Origin: Crotalaria pallida
Lineage: Eukaryota; Streptophyta; Magnoliopsida; Fabales; Fabaceae
Direction of reading: 5' to 3'
Length of the DNA stretch: 64,000 nt
Assembly (NCBI GenBank): GCA_037953625.1
Contig: CM075651.1
Location: 65,644,501 to 65,708,500 of the forward strand
Part shown: piece by piece, positions 12,390 to 23,692 of the stretch
How the letters are laid out: each line of letters opens with the position of its first letter
Position numbering within the stretch: position 1 is the stretch's first letter
Position numbers and translations under genes: made by a program
Notes under the pieces: generated by a model
Databases searched by the model: none
Told to the model about the DNA's origin: nothing
The model's input: the letters and a program-made list of their open reading frames with translations, nothing else

Positions 12390-13781
12390 TGATTTGGGTC
12401 CAATATATGATGTTTTGAGTATGATTTAGACTCCCTTTTACTATGGATTTGGCTTGTTTCTCTTGTAAATTTAGGATTTTTTGTTAGTTTTTAGGAAGTT
12501 AGGTAATTTGGAATCCTTTGAACATTTTGATCCGTTTTGGGTTTGTTTCAGGTACTTTCGGAGCTTAAATGAAGAAAATAAATATGGAGCATGAAAGAGG
12601 ATGAAAAGACCTTGAAAATTGCGCAAGAACGGAGAGAAACGGAGCTAGAGCAGGTGACTCACGCCCAGGCGTGAGGCCCTGGGCGCCCAGGTGCGCAAAG
12701 TGCGAGAAAGTGGCATTGTTTGCTATTTTGACCATAACTTGAGCTACACTTATCCAAATGAGGCGATATTGGTATCATTTTAAAGATAAGGAAAATATCT
12801 ACAACTTTTCCGGAAATAGCCTTGCTCAAATTCGTCCATCTTTGGGGTCAAAATCAGTGCCGAAGTTGTTTTCAGATACGAGAAAGCCCAATTGGGCCAC
12901 TTCCTGATCAGTTTTGCTCCAATTCAATTAGAATTAGTTTTATCTTTTAAATATAAGTTTTTAGAATTAGGTCAGCAATCATTAGAGAGAGAGGGAGATT
13001 ACATAATTTTAGAGAGTTTTAGAAGAGGAGAAGATCAAGGATTGGAAGATCCAAGGCTTTTCCATGGTAATCATGCATTCTTTTATTGCTTTTGTTCTTA
13101 TTTCATGATGTGTAACTAAAACCCTTGTGTTAGGAATTGGTGGATTTGTATGGATTAGTTTATTGATTTTATGAATTGATGTTTTTCCGTTTCTAAATCA
13201 TGTGTTTGATTGCATTTTATTTCCAATTCATAAATCTGGCCAATTTATGTCTTGTTTTGGATATCTAATTCTTCAATTGAGAGATTAGGAATTAGAATAG
13301 GCCATTCGTTCAAACAATATAATTATTCAACTTGTAGGGATACTTTTGAGTAATTATATAACTTGTTATGAAATTCCCTGTTCTTAATAATGGTTATTCA
13401 ATGGTTTAATCAATTAAGGGATTAATGATTATCAAGTTGAATAATAAACAGTAATTGCAAGAGGAATCTAGTAGTTACTACCTTAGGAATTTGTTCTTGA
13501 TTTAGGGAAAAACAGAGATTCATGATAAATAATCAACGCCATACAATAAAACCATGTTCTTAACATCTTTATCAAATTGCTCAACACTTTTATTTAATTT
13601 ATGTTTTTAATTTATTTTTTGTTTTTAATCAATCTTAATTAATTAGTAGAAACCAATAGATTTTGCTTTTAACTACTCTTTGGTGAGAATTAATTAAACA
13701 ATTTGCAATCCCTGAGGGACGATATCTGGTCTTATTGACTATATTACTATCCGATCTAGTATACTTGCTAGAGAGTGAACA
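12390..13781 (+). mobile_element. 3' LTR of Athila-like element C
   Basis: The LTR begins TGATTTGGGTCC directly after a GGGGGAG polypurine tract and probably ends GTGAACA at 13781, where chromovirus D sequence starts. The end contains TTGACTATATTACTATC, close to typical Athila LTR ends. A CACGCCCAGGCGTGAGG block at 12659-12675 repeats the motif seen in the same element's 3' region. The right boundary is an estimate, since no second LTR is present to compare. Confidence 0.6.
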
Positions 13782-16700
13782 CCACTGGACACCTAGAACC
13801 TTCAGAGTTACAGGTATTCTAAACGGTTTTGAAATGCAGGTTTTAGTTGATAGTGGAGCTACGCACAATTTTCATACAGAGCAGAGTCGCACATTTCCTC
13901 AACCTTCCCTTATAGCCAAATCCCCTACCACTCCGAGTTATGGTAGGCAACAGCGAATTTTTGCCTTGTTCACATTATTGTCCTCAAGCCCACTTAACCC
14001 TAACATCACTGGACTTTACTATTGATCTATACCCATTAGAAATTTCAGGCTGTGATATTGTCTTGGGTGTAAAGTGGTTGACACAAATAAGCCCATTTGT
14101 CATGGACTACCATGGGCCTTATATGCGATTTATGTGGGATGGCAAAATGGTTGAACTACAAGGCAACACAAACTCTGACCCCCTGCCCATCACCATACAC
14201 CAGCTACGCCGTCTCCATCACACTAATGGAGTAGAGGCTCTTTACCACCTCTCCCTCGAACCAGATCCAACACAACCCTCCTTTCACCACACTTCTATAC
14301 ATCCTTAACCCACTACTCCTGACTTACCTACACACTCAAACCCCCAACTCACCTCCCTCATCCAAAAATACGAACAGATATTCACAGACCCAAAAGCACT
14401 ACCCCCATCCCACCCCACAAATCACTTTATCACCCTTCCTCCCAATAAACCCCCCATATCAGTGAGACCTTATCGATACCCGTTTTTTCAAAAGAAGGAA
14501 ATCGAAAATCAAGTCCAAAAGATGCTTGATGCCGGGTTTATTCGACCCAGTGCCAGCCCATACTCTTCTCCGGTGCTTTTAGTGAAGAAAAAGGACGGCA
14601 CTTGGTGGTTCTGCATTGACTACCGCGCCCTCAATGCCGTGACAATCAATGATAAGTTCCCAATCCCAACAGTAGATGAACTACTTGACGAACTGGGTCA
14701 CGCATCTTGGTTCTCGAAGCTGGACCTCTTATCAGGCTTTCACCAAATTCCAATGGTACCATCTGATTCCTTCAAAACTGCTTTTCGTACTCACAATGGC
14801 CATTTCGAATTTTTAGTAATGCCTTTTGGATTGTCTAATGCTCCCTCTACTTTTCAAGCAACAATGAATGACTTATTTAGGAAGCATTTACGGCAATTCA
14901 TCATCGTCTTCTTTGACGACATACTGGTTTATAGCCCCTCTCTTGATATGCATTTGCTGCACCTGGAAACAACTTTCCAAATATTGCTGGACAACCAGTT
15001 CTGTCTCAAAGGTTCAAAATGCTGCATTGGACAACAATCAATTCACTACTTGGGTCATGTTGTCTCTGCTGAAGGGGTTCATCCAGACCCATCCAAAATC
15101 AAAGCAGTGCTTGAGTGGCCACTTCCCTCCTCTACCAAAGCACTTCGGGGTTTTTTGGGTCTAACCGGCTTCTATCGCCGCTTTGTACAGCACTATGCCT
15201 CAATAGCACACTCTCTCACAGAACTGCTCAAAAAGGACAACTTCACCTGGATAGATTCAGCCATTGCAGCTTTTGAGAAACTAAAGAAAGCTCTGACATA
15301 GGCCCCTGTTCTTGCCATACCCAACTTTGAATCAATGTTCACAATACAAACCAATGCCTCCAGTTCGGGCATGGGCGCAGTACTCAGACAAAATGGCCAC
15401 CCCATTGCTTTCTTTAGAAAGAAATTCTGCCCAAGGATGCAGAGTTCCTCCACTTACATACGTGAACTTAGTGCAGTCACCAATGCAGTACAGAAGTGGA
15501 GACAATACCTCTTGGGACACATGTTCATCATCCAGACAGATTAAAGAGCAATTCAGTACCTATTAACTCAAACAGTCCTGACCCCAGAACAACAAGCCCA
15601 TGCCATCAAACTGCTCGGTTTCGACTTCGAAATTCACTACAAACCAGGGAAGTCAAACCAAGCAGCAGACTCCCTTTCCCGTCGTGACCACTGCCACTCC
15701 GATGCAACCCCAACAACCTTAATCCTAACCTCCACCACACTAGACTTCATTACTGACCTAAAAAAGTCCCTTGCTATCAACAATGACTACCTCCAACTCA
15801 AATCCAAAATTGAAACCAGCCCAAACTCCCTGCCCTTATACCATATCAAGAACGACCTTATTCTTTTCCAGGGTCGTATCTGGCTACCGAGGTCATGCAA
15901 CCTCATTCCCCTCTTAATCCATGAATACCATGACACTCCCCTTGTAGGTCACAAGGGCGTTGCATCCACACTGAGTAAACTCAAGTCCAACTTCATTTGG
16001 GAGAATATGAAGCAAGATGTCTAGCAATTTGTATCCCAGTGTGTCACATGCCAACAAACCAAAACACCTACACAGAAAACTCCCGGACTGCTACTTCCAA
16101 TTCCTCCCCCATCTCAATGTTGGGAAGATCTCTCTCTGGATTTCATACTGGGCCTCCCTCCCTACTAAGGTCACACCTTCATTATGGTTGTCGTGGATAG
16201 ATTTTCCAAAGCTGCACATTTTGGCATGCTCTGTCCCAATTTCACAGCAGCAACAGTGGCTGACTTATTTGCTAAAATCATATGCAAGCATCACGGCTTT
16301 CGTAAGAGTTTAATCTCTGACCGTGACCCAATCTTCCTCAGAAACTTTTGGAAGGAACTTTTTCGTCTCAATGGCACCAAACTCCGCATGTCCACCACAT
16401 ACCACCCTCAAACAGATGGATAAACGGAGGCAGCAAACAAGGTGCTGCAACAATACCCACGCAGCTTTGTTCACCACCGTCCCTCTTTATGGGGCAAATA
16501 CTTGCACTGGGCTGAATGGTGTTTTAATACAACCCCAAACTCATCCATTGGTCTCACACCCTATGAAGTTGTCTTCGACAGACCCCCTCCCTCAATTCCC
16601 CAGCACCTGGATTTGGCAACTCCCAATGAAGCAGTCCAATCTGAACCCTCTATTCGTGCAAAGATTCTACGCAAGCTGGCCAAGAATCTCACGAAAGCAC

Positions 16701-17125
16701 AAAATGACATGAAGAAATGGGCTGATTCTCACCGCCGTGACTTACACTTTGACATCGGCGATTGGGTGTATGTTAGACTCCGACCTCGGCGCCAACGATC
16801 TGTCACAGGTCTAAGCCTTGGCAAACTGCAAAAGCGCTATTTCGGTCCTTACAAAGTACTTGACAAGATTGGTCCTTTGGCATATAAGTTGGAACTCCCC
16901 CACATGGCCAAAATTCACAACGTTTTTCATGTTAGCCTCTTAAGACCACACATTGGTCCTGCTCCTCCCAACCCTCTTCCTCTAACTATGGACATCGAGG
17001 ACAATCAACCAATCTTGGAACCAGCAGCTATCATTGACTGGAAATGGGATACATCAGAGACTCCACCGGTTCTATTTGTTCTGGTGCAATGGAAAGGACT
17101 TCCAATGGAGGAGTCAACATGGTAG
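13782..17125 (+). pseudogene. Chromovirus D polyprotein, degenerate (PR-RT-RH-INT-CHD)
   Basis: This is the pol part of a Ty3-type chromovirus; gag and the 5' LTR are missing. From left: aspartic protease with VDSGATHNF (about 13850-13880). Reverse transcriptase from VRPYRYPF at 14462, with the catalytic FFDDILVYS near 14910-14940. RNase H with an altered IQTNASSSGMG start (15345). An integrase zinc finger (HEYHD...CVTCQ, 15920-16060). Integrase core with VDRFSKAAHF and YHPQTDG. A GPYKVLDKIG module, then a chromodomain ending KGLPMEESTW (17095-17125). One frame runs through almost the whole region. It is interrupted by stops near 14306, 15299, 15542, 16022, 16166, 16421 and 17123, plus a frameshift within the protease region (about 13880-13940). 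Several stops fit CAA to TAA. The RT/protease style suggests the Reina group; lineage is uncertain. Confidence 0.85.
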
Positions 17126-17190
17126 CCTTGGCTTCAGCTCCAAGCCCAATTTCACCTTGAGGACAAGGTGTTTCCTCCAATAGGGGGAGA

Positions 17191-17591
17191 TGTTAGGGCC
17201 TCTGAGCCCATTAACCAACCAACCTCCCCAGCCGAGCCCAACAACATCACTGATTCAGCAGCAGAGGCATCTAAAGAGACCTAGGAGGATCTTACACACC
17301 CCCAAATACCTGGACGATTTCCACGTGCCAGGACGTCAGTGAGCAAGGGAAATACCGTTAGGATTTAAATTTGGTGAATCATGTAATATTCCTTTTGTAT
17401 TTCCTTTTTCCCCAAGTTAGTTCCAATCATTGTATAAAGGGAGTAAAGAATGAATGAAAAAGCAAGCAAAAAGCATTATCAATTCTCTCTTTCTGTGCAT
17501 GTCTACTCTTCTTCTCTCTTTCTGTGCCTGTTTACTCTTCTTCTCTCTGTGCTAACAAAATTTCCTTTCCCTTCCTTCTGTGCACCTAACA
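17191..17591 (+). mobile_element. 3' LTR of chromovirus D
   Basis: This is a 401-base LTR running from TGTTAGGGCC to CACCTAACA, preceded by the polypurine tract TAGGGGGAGA. A TATA-like TGTATAAAGG lies near 17432. The sequence to its right is GTF3C1 exon 10, so D was inserted into that exon. The matching left junction and TSD lie outside the window. Confidence 0.85.
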
Positions 17592-17876
17592 CTTAGCATT
17601 TCTTAAGTCTTCAGCCTCTCCAACACTGTTATCTGGTAAGCATGGCGAAATTGAAAGTTCACCTGATGAGACTAAAGCAAACAAATGAAAAATGTCCCCA
17701 CACTGTAGATCTTCAACAAGATCAGTCCCCACTTCTGTGAGGTCTTTGTCTCTTTCCTGCAGCCATGCAAAAAATTTAACAGCTCGTTTTCCAGTATTAA
17801 ATGGAAATGGTGACTTCGAAACACTATGCAAGAACCGCTTTGACAGTTCGAAGTGTTCACTGTTGTTGCCCCCAAC
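17592..17876 (-). pseudogene. GTF3C1: GTF3C1 exon 10 (cut by element D)
   Basis: The exon starts at 17876 after an ACAG acceptor with VGGNNSEHF. It reads openly through FLHSVSKSPFPFNTGKR, DLQCGDIFHLFALVSSGEL and GEAEDLRNAK. These stretches are strongly conserved in plant TFIIIC B-block subunits. The frame is intact for 95 codons and stops only at the LTR of D (17591). Phase 0 joins cleanly with exon 9, giving RERKIL then VGGN, which matches the family. The intron between them (17877-18862) is about 1 kb, with nothing else recognised. Confidence 0.85.
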
Positions 17877-18862
17877 CTGTCAAATGCCAATGCAATTAGA
17901 ACTTGAATATACACACATTTTTGGTTGTCTACATTATATAGTAAGTGAGAGTGGGGAAGAAGAAGAAGAAAAAAAAGCAGGTAGCCAAAAATCTCAGAAT
18001 GCAGAGTCAAATTTAAATAAATGGTAACAATATCGAAAAAATATAACAAACTTTTAGGTTATTAAGGGTTCGTGAAATTCCCTATAGGGGCGCTTATCGT
18101 AGTTTTAACCTCTTCAGAAGCGAAAAGCTACATCCGCGAATTCTTTTGGTTCAAAGGAAAATGTCCAGAATAGTTAGTAACAACACATTAGTTAGTTAAA
18201 TAAGTTAAAGTGGGTCTTGGTATATTAAGAAGTAAGAACAAGACTGTGAAGGCCATGATTACTTTTATCTTATTTGGGATTTAATAGCATGTGTATAGTT
18301 AGTGGTTACCTATGATTTCTAAACAACTTTCTTAGCTTGAAGAAGTATTATAAATACATTTGTATCTATGCCCTTGCTTGAGTAGGTTGTTGGTGTTTAG
18401 AGGATGTTATGTGAGTATACAGGTATTTTAATCATGTTCTATATATTCTTATTTCTTATAAACCCTTGCACATGTGTATATAAATAGACCACGTTGCCAC
18501 TGAATTAAGTCAAAGCTCATACAAATCTCTCTTGGCAACCTTCAAATATATAACCATAATGCATCCCTTTTTCCCCCATGTAAAGTTGCTCAATTCTAAT
18601 ACGACAAAGCTTAATTCATTTAGAGCAGACTTAAAACCTCCTTTCAATTTGTTGATTTTTTTTTTCAGGAGCAAACGTGAATAGAAAATTAATCCTTAGT
18701 TTACCCATCATAAAAACATAAACGAGTATTTTATAACTTTAAAAGATGACAAATATAAACTTTAATAAAGCAAGTATCAGCATAGGGTTAGCTTACATAA
18801 GCAATCAACATATATCATTTCATGCAATATTTACAAACTAGAAGAGATTTGGAACCATTTAC

Positions 18863-18894
18863 CAAGATTTTTCTCTCTCTAAGGTAGTTAAAAG
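18863..18894 (-). pseudogene. GTF3C1: GTF3C1 exon 9, 3' piece
   Basis: This short piece continues exon 9 on the other side of the solo LTR. Removing the LTR and one AAAAG duplicate gives DLFDAFNYLRERKIL, a well conserved stretch of the family. It is followed by a GTAAAT donor at 18862. The piece is the best proof that the 3.7-kb LTR sits inside a coding exon. Confidence 0.85.
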
Positions 18895-20559
18895 TGTAAC
18901 ATCCCTGAATTTTCGTTCCTTGATAATTCGTGCTTTAATGTTTTGTCTTAGCTTGATGTGTTAGGGTTTGATCGTGCTTAGATAGCAAATCGTGATTAGG
19001 GTTAGCTTAACCCTAATAAATTAGGGTTAGACATGTGTGGATTTAAGTTGATTTGGTTTAGTTAGCTAATAGTTGGTTTAGAATTAGATTAGCTTGGTTA
19101 ATGTGGAGCTTAAGAGTTAAGTGGATTAGATTAACCTAATGGGACTTAAGAGTGTTATTGGGCCATGAAAATATGCTTGGGCCTTGTGTGTGTGTGCAAA
19201 ACCGTGTGGAGTGTGTGTGCTAGTGTTGCCGTGGCATGCATATGTGTGTGAAGCCATGGAGTGCATTTGTATAATGCATGAAGCTAGTGAGTTGTCAAAC
19301 CCATGTTACATGCATATAGTCAAAGTGATAGGTGGCAACTTCACATTTTCTTTCCTTGCATGAAAGTGTGAGGTGTCCACACCTTAGCACACCATTATGC
19401 CACCTTATTCCTTAACCTTTGACCATAAAGATTTATAAAAGTGGTCATACGTTGATGACCACCACTTTTGCTCCCTTTTCTTCATGCCATTTCCTTTCAT
19501 CAACAAAACCATTTTCTTTCTCCTTCCTTGCTAAGAGCTCACGGCCAAGCACCATAACCACACATATCCTAGCATTTTCTTCCATTAGACCAAGAAAATC
19601 TTCTCATACACTAAGCCTAAATCATGAATGTCCAACATGCATGAGCCATCAAGACTTAGAAGTTCAAGTTCAACCCCTTCTCCTTCTTGAAAGCTCACGG
19701 CCTCATCTCACTACCACCCTTAACCCACTTAAACACTCACCAAATACAAAGAATCTTGGCATATTCATACCCTTGATCATGAATATGCCACTTGTTTGAA
19801 GATTTGTGTTCAAGAAAGTTCACCCAAAACCCAAACCAAGCTCACGGCCACACCATTGTCAAGGCACTAGGATTTCGGCTTGGTTGATCAAGAGGAGTCT
19901 TAGAGTCTTGGAAGCTTAGGAGCAAATTTCCAAGTGTCTAAGGAGGGAGTTACTCACGGTTTTGGTAAAGGGGGAAAGCTCAGGGTTCTAGTTTTTGTTT
20001 TGTGTCTTCAAGAGGTATGGAGAGAAGCTACACTCTTTCTAGAATAAGTTTTTAAGCTTAGAAATTTAGGAGAGTCACCATGAGACTCAAGGGCATTAGT
20101 TAGACTTTGATTTTGGGCTTGGAGGCCGAATTTGATGAATATTGATATGTTATTATTGAATGTGCAATGCTGAATTTTATGCTTATGCTTTGTGTTGGTA
20201 ATTACCTTGCTTGCACTATGTTGTTATTGAAATGTTGATGCTGAAATTTCTATGAACATGCTTGTGTATGTTGTTGTTAAAATGTTGGTGCTGAAATTTA
20301 GGAGTATACCTTGCATTGGTTAGAAACCGAATGGCCATGTGGTTAAGGGAATGTTTGGAGCCTTAAAAGAACCAAGTTAAGCCTTAACTAAAGGAACCGA
20401 ACTAATTAGGCCTTAAATGACACTTAGATGAGGTAATTAGGAGGAGGATCAATTCGGTTTTAGGTTCTAAACCTTGATTAGGAAGTTAACCCAATAACTA
20501 AGAATGGTTTAGCTAACTAAGTGATAATTGACCCAATCTTAGACAACTAAGTAACACTT

Positions 20560-21060
20560 AGACCTAATTAAGTTCCCTCAACCATGATTAGTCAACTAAT
20601 CCAAGATTAGTTAGACTAAATCCTTGATTGACCTTGATTAGTCAACTAATCCAAGATTAGTTAGACTTAATCCTTGATTAGTAACCTTAAACCGTGATTA
20701 GTCAATTAATCCAAGATTAATTAGACTTAATCCTTGATTGGAGACCTTAATCCCTGATTAGTCAACTAATCCAAGATTAGTTGGACCTAATCCTCAATAA
20801 GTGACCTTAACCATGATTAGTCAACTAATTCAAGATTAGTTAGACTTAATCCCCGATTAGTAACCCTAATCCCCTGATTAGTCAGCTAATCCACGATTAG
20901 TTAGACCTAAACCGTGATTGGTCGGATTTAATCCGAGATTAGTCAATTAAGCTTGACTTAACCCATGATTAGTGAGACTAAGCTCCCGATTAGTGAAGGT
21001 TTAGTCCAAGATTAGTGGACTCAGTCCACGATTAGTCAACTAAAGTCAGTTAGACCTAGT
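20560..21060 (+). repeat. GATTAGTCAACTAATCC tandem array in solo LTR
   Basis: About eight to ten degenerate units of about 60 bases carry TGATTAGTCAACTAATCC followed by AAGATTAGTTAGACTTAAT. Each unit contains inverted copies of GATTAGT/ACTAATC, so each can fold into short hairpins. Units become less regular toward the right. Confidence 0.85.
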
Positions 21061-21424
21061 CTTAAGTGATTAGGACTCACTTAACTGAGGTCTTAAGTAG
21101 TTAAGACTTGTTTATCAAGCTTTAGTCACTTAAGGTGACTTAGGTCAAGTAAGTGATGGGACTTTGACCAAACACTCAGACATAGACACGACCTAGGACT
21201 AGTGCGACTCTACTATGTCCTTTGTGTGCTTAATTACTTGGATACCTGTTGAATGCCTATGACTGTGTATGTATCCATGTTGGACTGATGTCAATTAGTT
21301 ATGACCCAGTTGGATTAATAACGAAACTAGAACTTGAACATGTGCATGATAACCTAGGACTGCAAGAGTTGCATCGATAATATACATGACATGAACTAGG
21401 TTATCAGACCAGTCCCAATTTGAG

Positions 21425-21870
21425 GAACACCTACGCAGGTGGAAACACCGTAAGGCGTGCCGTTTACTATGCCGGATGAACCTGTGAACTGTTTTGTAAC
21501 TGAAGTGGACATTTTACGAAAGCCTGCACAGGGTTCACCGTAAGTCGTGCCGCGTCTGGGACGCACTATGCTGGTGGAAACACCGTAAGTCATGTCTTTG
21601 CGCTGGCAGACGTGTCGTAAGTCGTGCCGCGTCTGGGACGCACTGTGCTGGTGGACGCACCGTAAGTCATGCCGTGTTCTGGGAACACACCTACGCTGGT
21701 GGAAACACTGTAAGTCGTGCCGCGTCTGGGACGCACTGTGCTGGTGGAAACACCGTAAGTCATGCCGTGTTCTGGGAACACACCTACGCTGGTGGAAACA
21801 CTGTAAGTCGTGCCGCGTCTGGGACGCACTATGCTGGTGGAAACACCATAAGTCATGACGTGTCTGGGAC
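21425..21870 (+). repeat. Minisatellite in solo LTR
   Basis: Repeats of about 45-50 bases alternate between two versions, one with GTCTGGGACGCAC and one with GTTCTGGGAACACACC. All are followed by CTGGTGGAAACACCGTAAGT and a TCGTGCCG or TCATGCCG block. The 96-base double unit is nearly perfect between about 21660 and 21850, which implies recent expansion. The array gives long open frames on both strands as a by-product of its length being a multiple of three. They are not taken as genes. Confidence 0.9.
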
Positions 21871-22089
21871 ACACCGTTCCTCAGATCTGGACCCGGTGGA
21901 CAGAGGCCTCATAGCGAAGAACATGTACATGCATCATGCCACTTAACTTGAAGATAATAACTAAACTGGTGTTTGCTCATATGTATATGCATTGGTGACT
22001 GCTGCTGTGTATCTGGCTGTGTATGCTAGGGCTTAGGCTTATTCGATTATGCAACTGTGTTAGGCTTACTCTCCCTGCCCTTGTAGGTA

Positions 22090-22227
22090 ATGACCGAATG
22101 CCTGCCTTGCATCGAGATTCGTCCGCTCCCTGATGGCGGTTGGGGGTTGGACGAAGCCGGTGATCCCGGACTATGGAATAGCTGCAGTGGACCGACGACC
22201 AGCTCTGATGATACCCTTTCTTTTTGA
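22090..22227 (+). other. 45-codon open frame with CIEIRPLP in solo LTR
   Basis: The frame starts MTECLPCIEIRPLPDGGW just after CCCTGCCCTTGTAG, a good 3' splice-site look-alike. It ends TGA at 22227. It matches the start of the open frame at 1657 in LTR A. Third-position changes (CTG/CTA, CGT/CGC, GGC/GGA) are tolerated while residues stay the same. The conserved island also includes the upstream TTATTCGATTATG. No function is known to me; it could be a translated LTR exon or an RNA signal. Confidence 0.4.
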
Positions 22228-22616
22228 GTTTTACTTTTTGTAAAAGTTGTTTTTGGTATTGTCAGAGTGTTTTTCTAATGGACTTGTAACTATTTTGTAT
22301 CAGACCTTTTATAATCTATTATCTACAACTAAGGTTCACTTCACGCATCTAAATATTCCGCTTGCTTTTAATAGGTTTTGAAATCCGGCATTCATCCGTT
22401 TATAAAGAACTCGCAATTGAGGGACTAAAGGTTTCATTTATAGAAACATTATTTATCGAAAACCCCTCGACTGCTTTTCAACTCCTTTTAACTTTCCGGA
22501 TTTCAACTCTCTAATTTTACTCATCAATCGAGTGTTTTAAAAAGAAAAATTTTTCCACCCTAATTTATTGAAAACCTTACAAGTCCAACTATTTCGAAAG
22601 CAAGGAGAGCGTCACA

Positions 22617-22936
22617 AAAAGCATCAAATAGATCATTCTCTGAGTAACGCCGAAGAGTGTCTGCTAGTAAATTTTGTGCCTGTGGGTCTATTGAGGTGCT
22701 TAAAAAACAAGCTTCAATAGCTCCACAGCATTTGAAACAGGCAATGATTTGTATACTTGTCCATAATCACTAGCCCTGCTATTCAGAAACCTGGTACGTT
22801 TTTTACCAAGTTGATGACGATGTGATGTTGGAGCAGAAGTTGAATAGAGCTTCCTATGATGGCTCTCAACATGCTCAGAAGGAATAACTGACGAAACTTT
22901 TTCATTTTTTTGAGATTCCTGCCACAAAGTTGATTC
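22617..22936 (-). pseudogene. GTF3C1: GTF3C1 exon 9, 5' piece
   Basis: The exon probably starts at 22936 after TAAAG. It encodes a poorly conserved linker, then SNAVELLKLVF, LSTSIDPQAQNLLADTL and RRYSENDLFDAF, all typical of plant GTF3C1. A run of T is one base short after KLVF (about 22700-22706), which shifts the frame before LSTS. The solo LTR at 22616 interrupts the exon after the DLFDAF codons. Confidence 0.85.
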
Positions 22937-23003
22937 CTTTAGTCAAAGACATCTTCCAGAATAACTGAATACTCAACAACATAAAGTACATATTAAAAAA
23001 AAA
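22937..23003 (-). other. Remaining intron left of the Tat element
   Basis: This is a short non-coding stretch ending in an A-run at the Tat insertion site. Together with 38942-39051 it forms the pre-insertion intron of only about 180 bases. There is no room for the middle exons found in other plant GTF3C1 genes. Confidence 0.6.
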
Positions 23004-23639
23004 TGTAGGGTCAGCCGACCATACACGGACCTAAGTCTTACTAAAGGGGTTCTAAGGCACTTTCCTCGGATCACTTGCCATAAAAGTCCTTCGCTCGGAC
23101 TCATGGACTCCAAGCAGACTAAAGGGCCAGGCTCGGACTTGATGGATCTGAGCCTTACTATCGGTCCCCCATCCATCAGGCTCGGAACTCTAGGACCGAG
23201 ATATACCGTCGGCTAGTGGATAAGCTCAGGCTCGCCGAGGCTTCTTATCCCTTCCGCAAATCTCTCCTAGATTCTCGCAACAGCCTAGACATGAGATCTT
23301 CAGTTGATCCTAACCAGATTCTAAGAGCATAATTATCCTACATTATCTCACAGAGTCCTGGTTCAGTACAACTCTAATACAGGGCCCAAACGGCCCATAT
23401 CAGCCTCCTCCAAACCCTATAAATAGCTCACCACAGCTAGGGTTTCAGGTAAGTACTCTCATCCCTAAGTTGACACTCTGCACACACACACGTTGACTAG
23501 GGAGACCCTGCTTTTCCCAACTGGAACTGCAGAAATACCACAAGTCACATATTAACACTTGATCCTCTCTTGGGCTCTTGGTTACCATAATCTTGAGCAC
23601 TTAGAGGGTTAAGGACATCTAGTGTTCAAGGACACTACA
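23004..23639 (+). mobile_element. 5' LTR of Tat-type element
   Basis: The 636-base LTR runs from TGTAGGGTCAGCC to GGACACTACA. Its partner is at 38308-38941 and is nearly identical. It contains a TATAAATAG-like box near 23421. Just after it, TGGCGCTGTCTGTGGGG (23641-23657) is the primer binding site form usual in Tat elements. Both outer flanks are A-runs, so the TSD is AAAAA-like and cannot be delimited exactly. Confidence 0.92.
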
Positions 23640-23692
23640 TTGGCGCTGTCTGTGGGGAACGAATAACCATTATTCCCACATCCATTGTTCTT

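Larger units (their letters stand above)
18895..22616 (+). mobile_element. 3.7-kb solo LTR in GTF3C1 exon 9
   Basis: The element begins TGTAACATCCC and ends GAGCGTCACA. It is flanked by the 5-bp duplicate AAAAG (18890-18894 and 22617-22621). There is no internal region or second LTR, so it is a solo LTR left by LTR-LTR recombination. A TTATAAAAG TATA-like box lies near 19434. It holds a GATTAGT-rich array, a minisatellite and a small CIEIRPLP open frame. It is a distant relative of LTR A. The TGTAACATCCC start is common among Ty3 chromoviruses. Confidence 0.9.

Noticed and set aside
21396..21946. Long overlapping frames on both strands (up to 158 codons)
   Set aside because: They are produced by the minisatellite unit being divisible by three. 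The residues are repetitive and no start context or homologue was seen.
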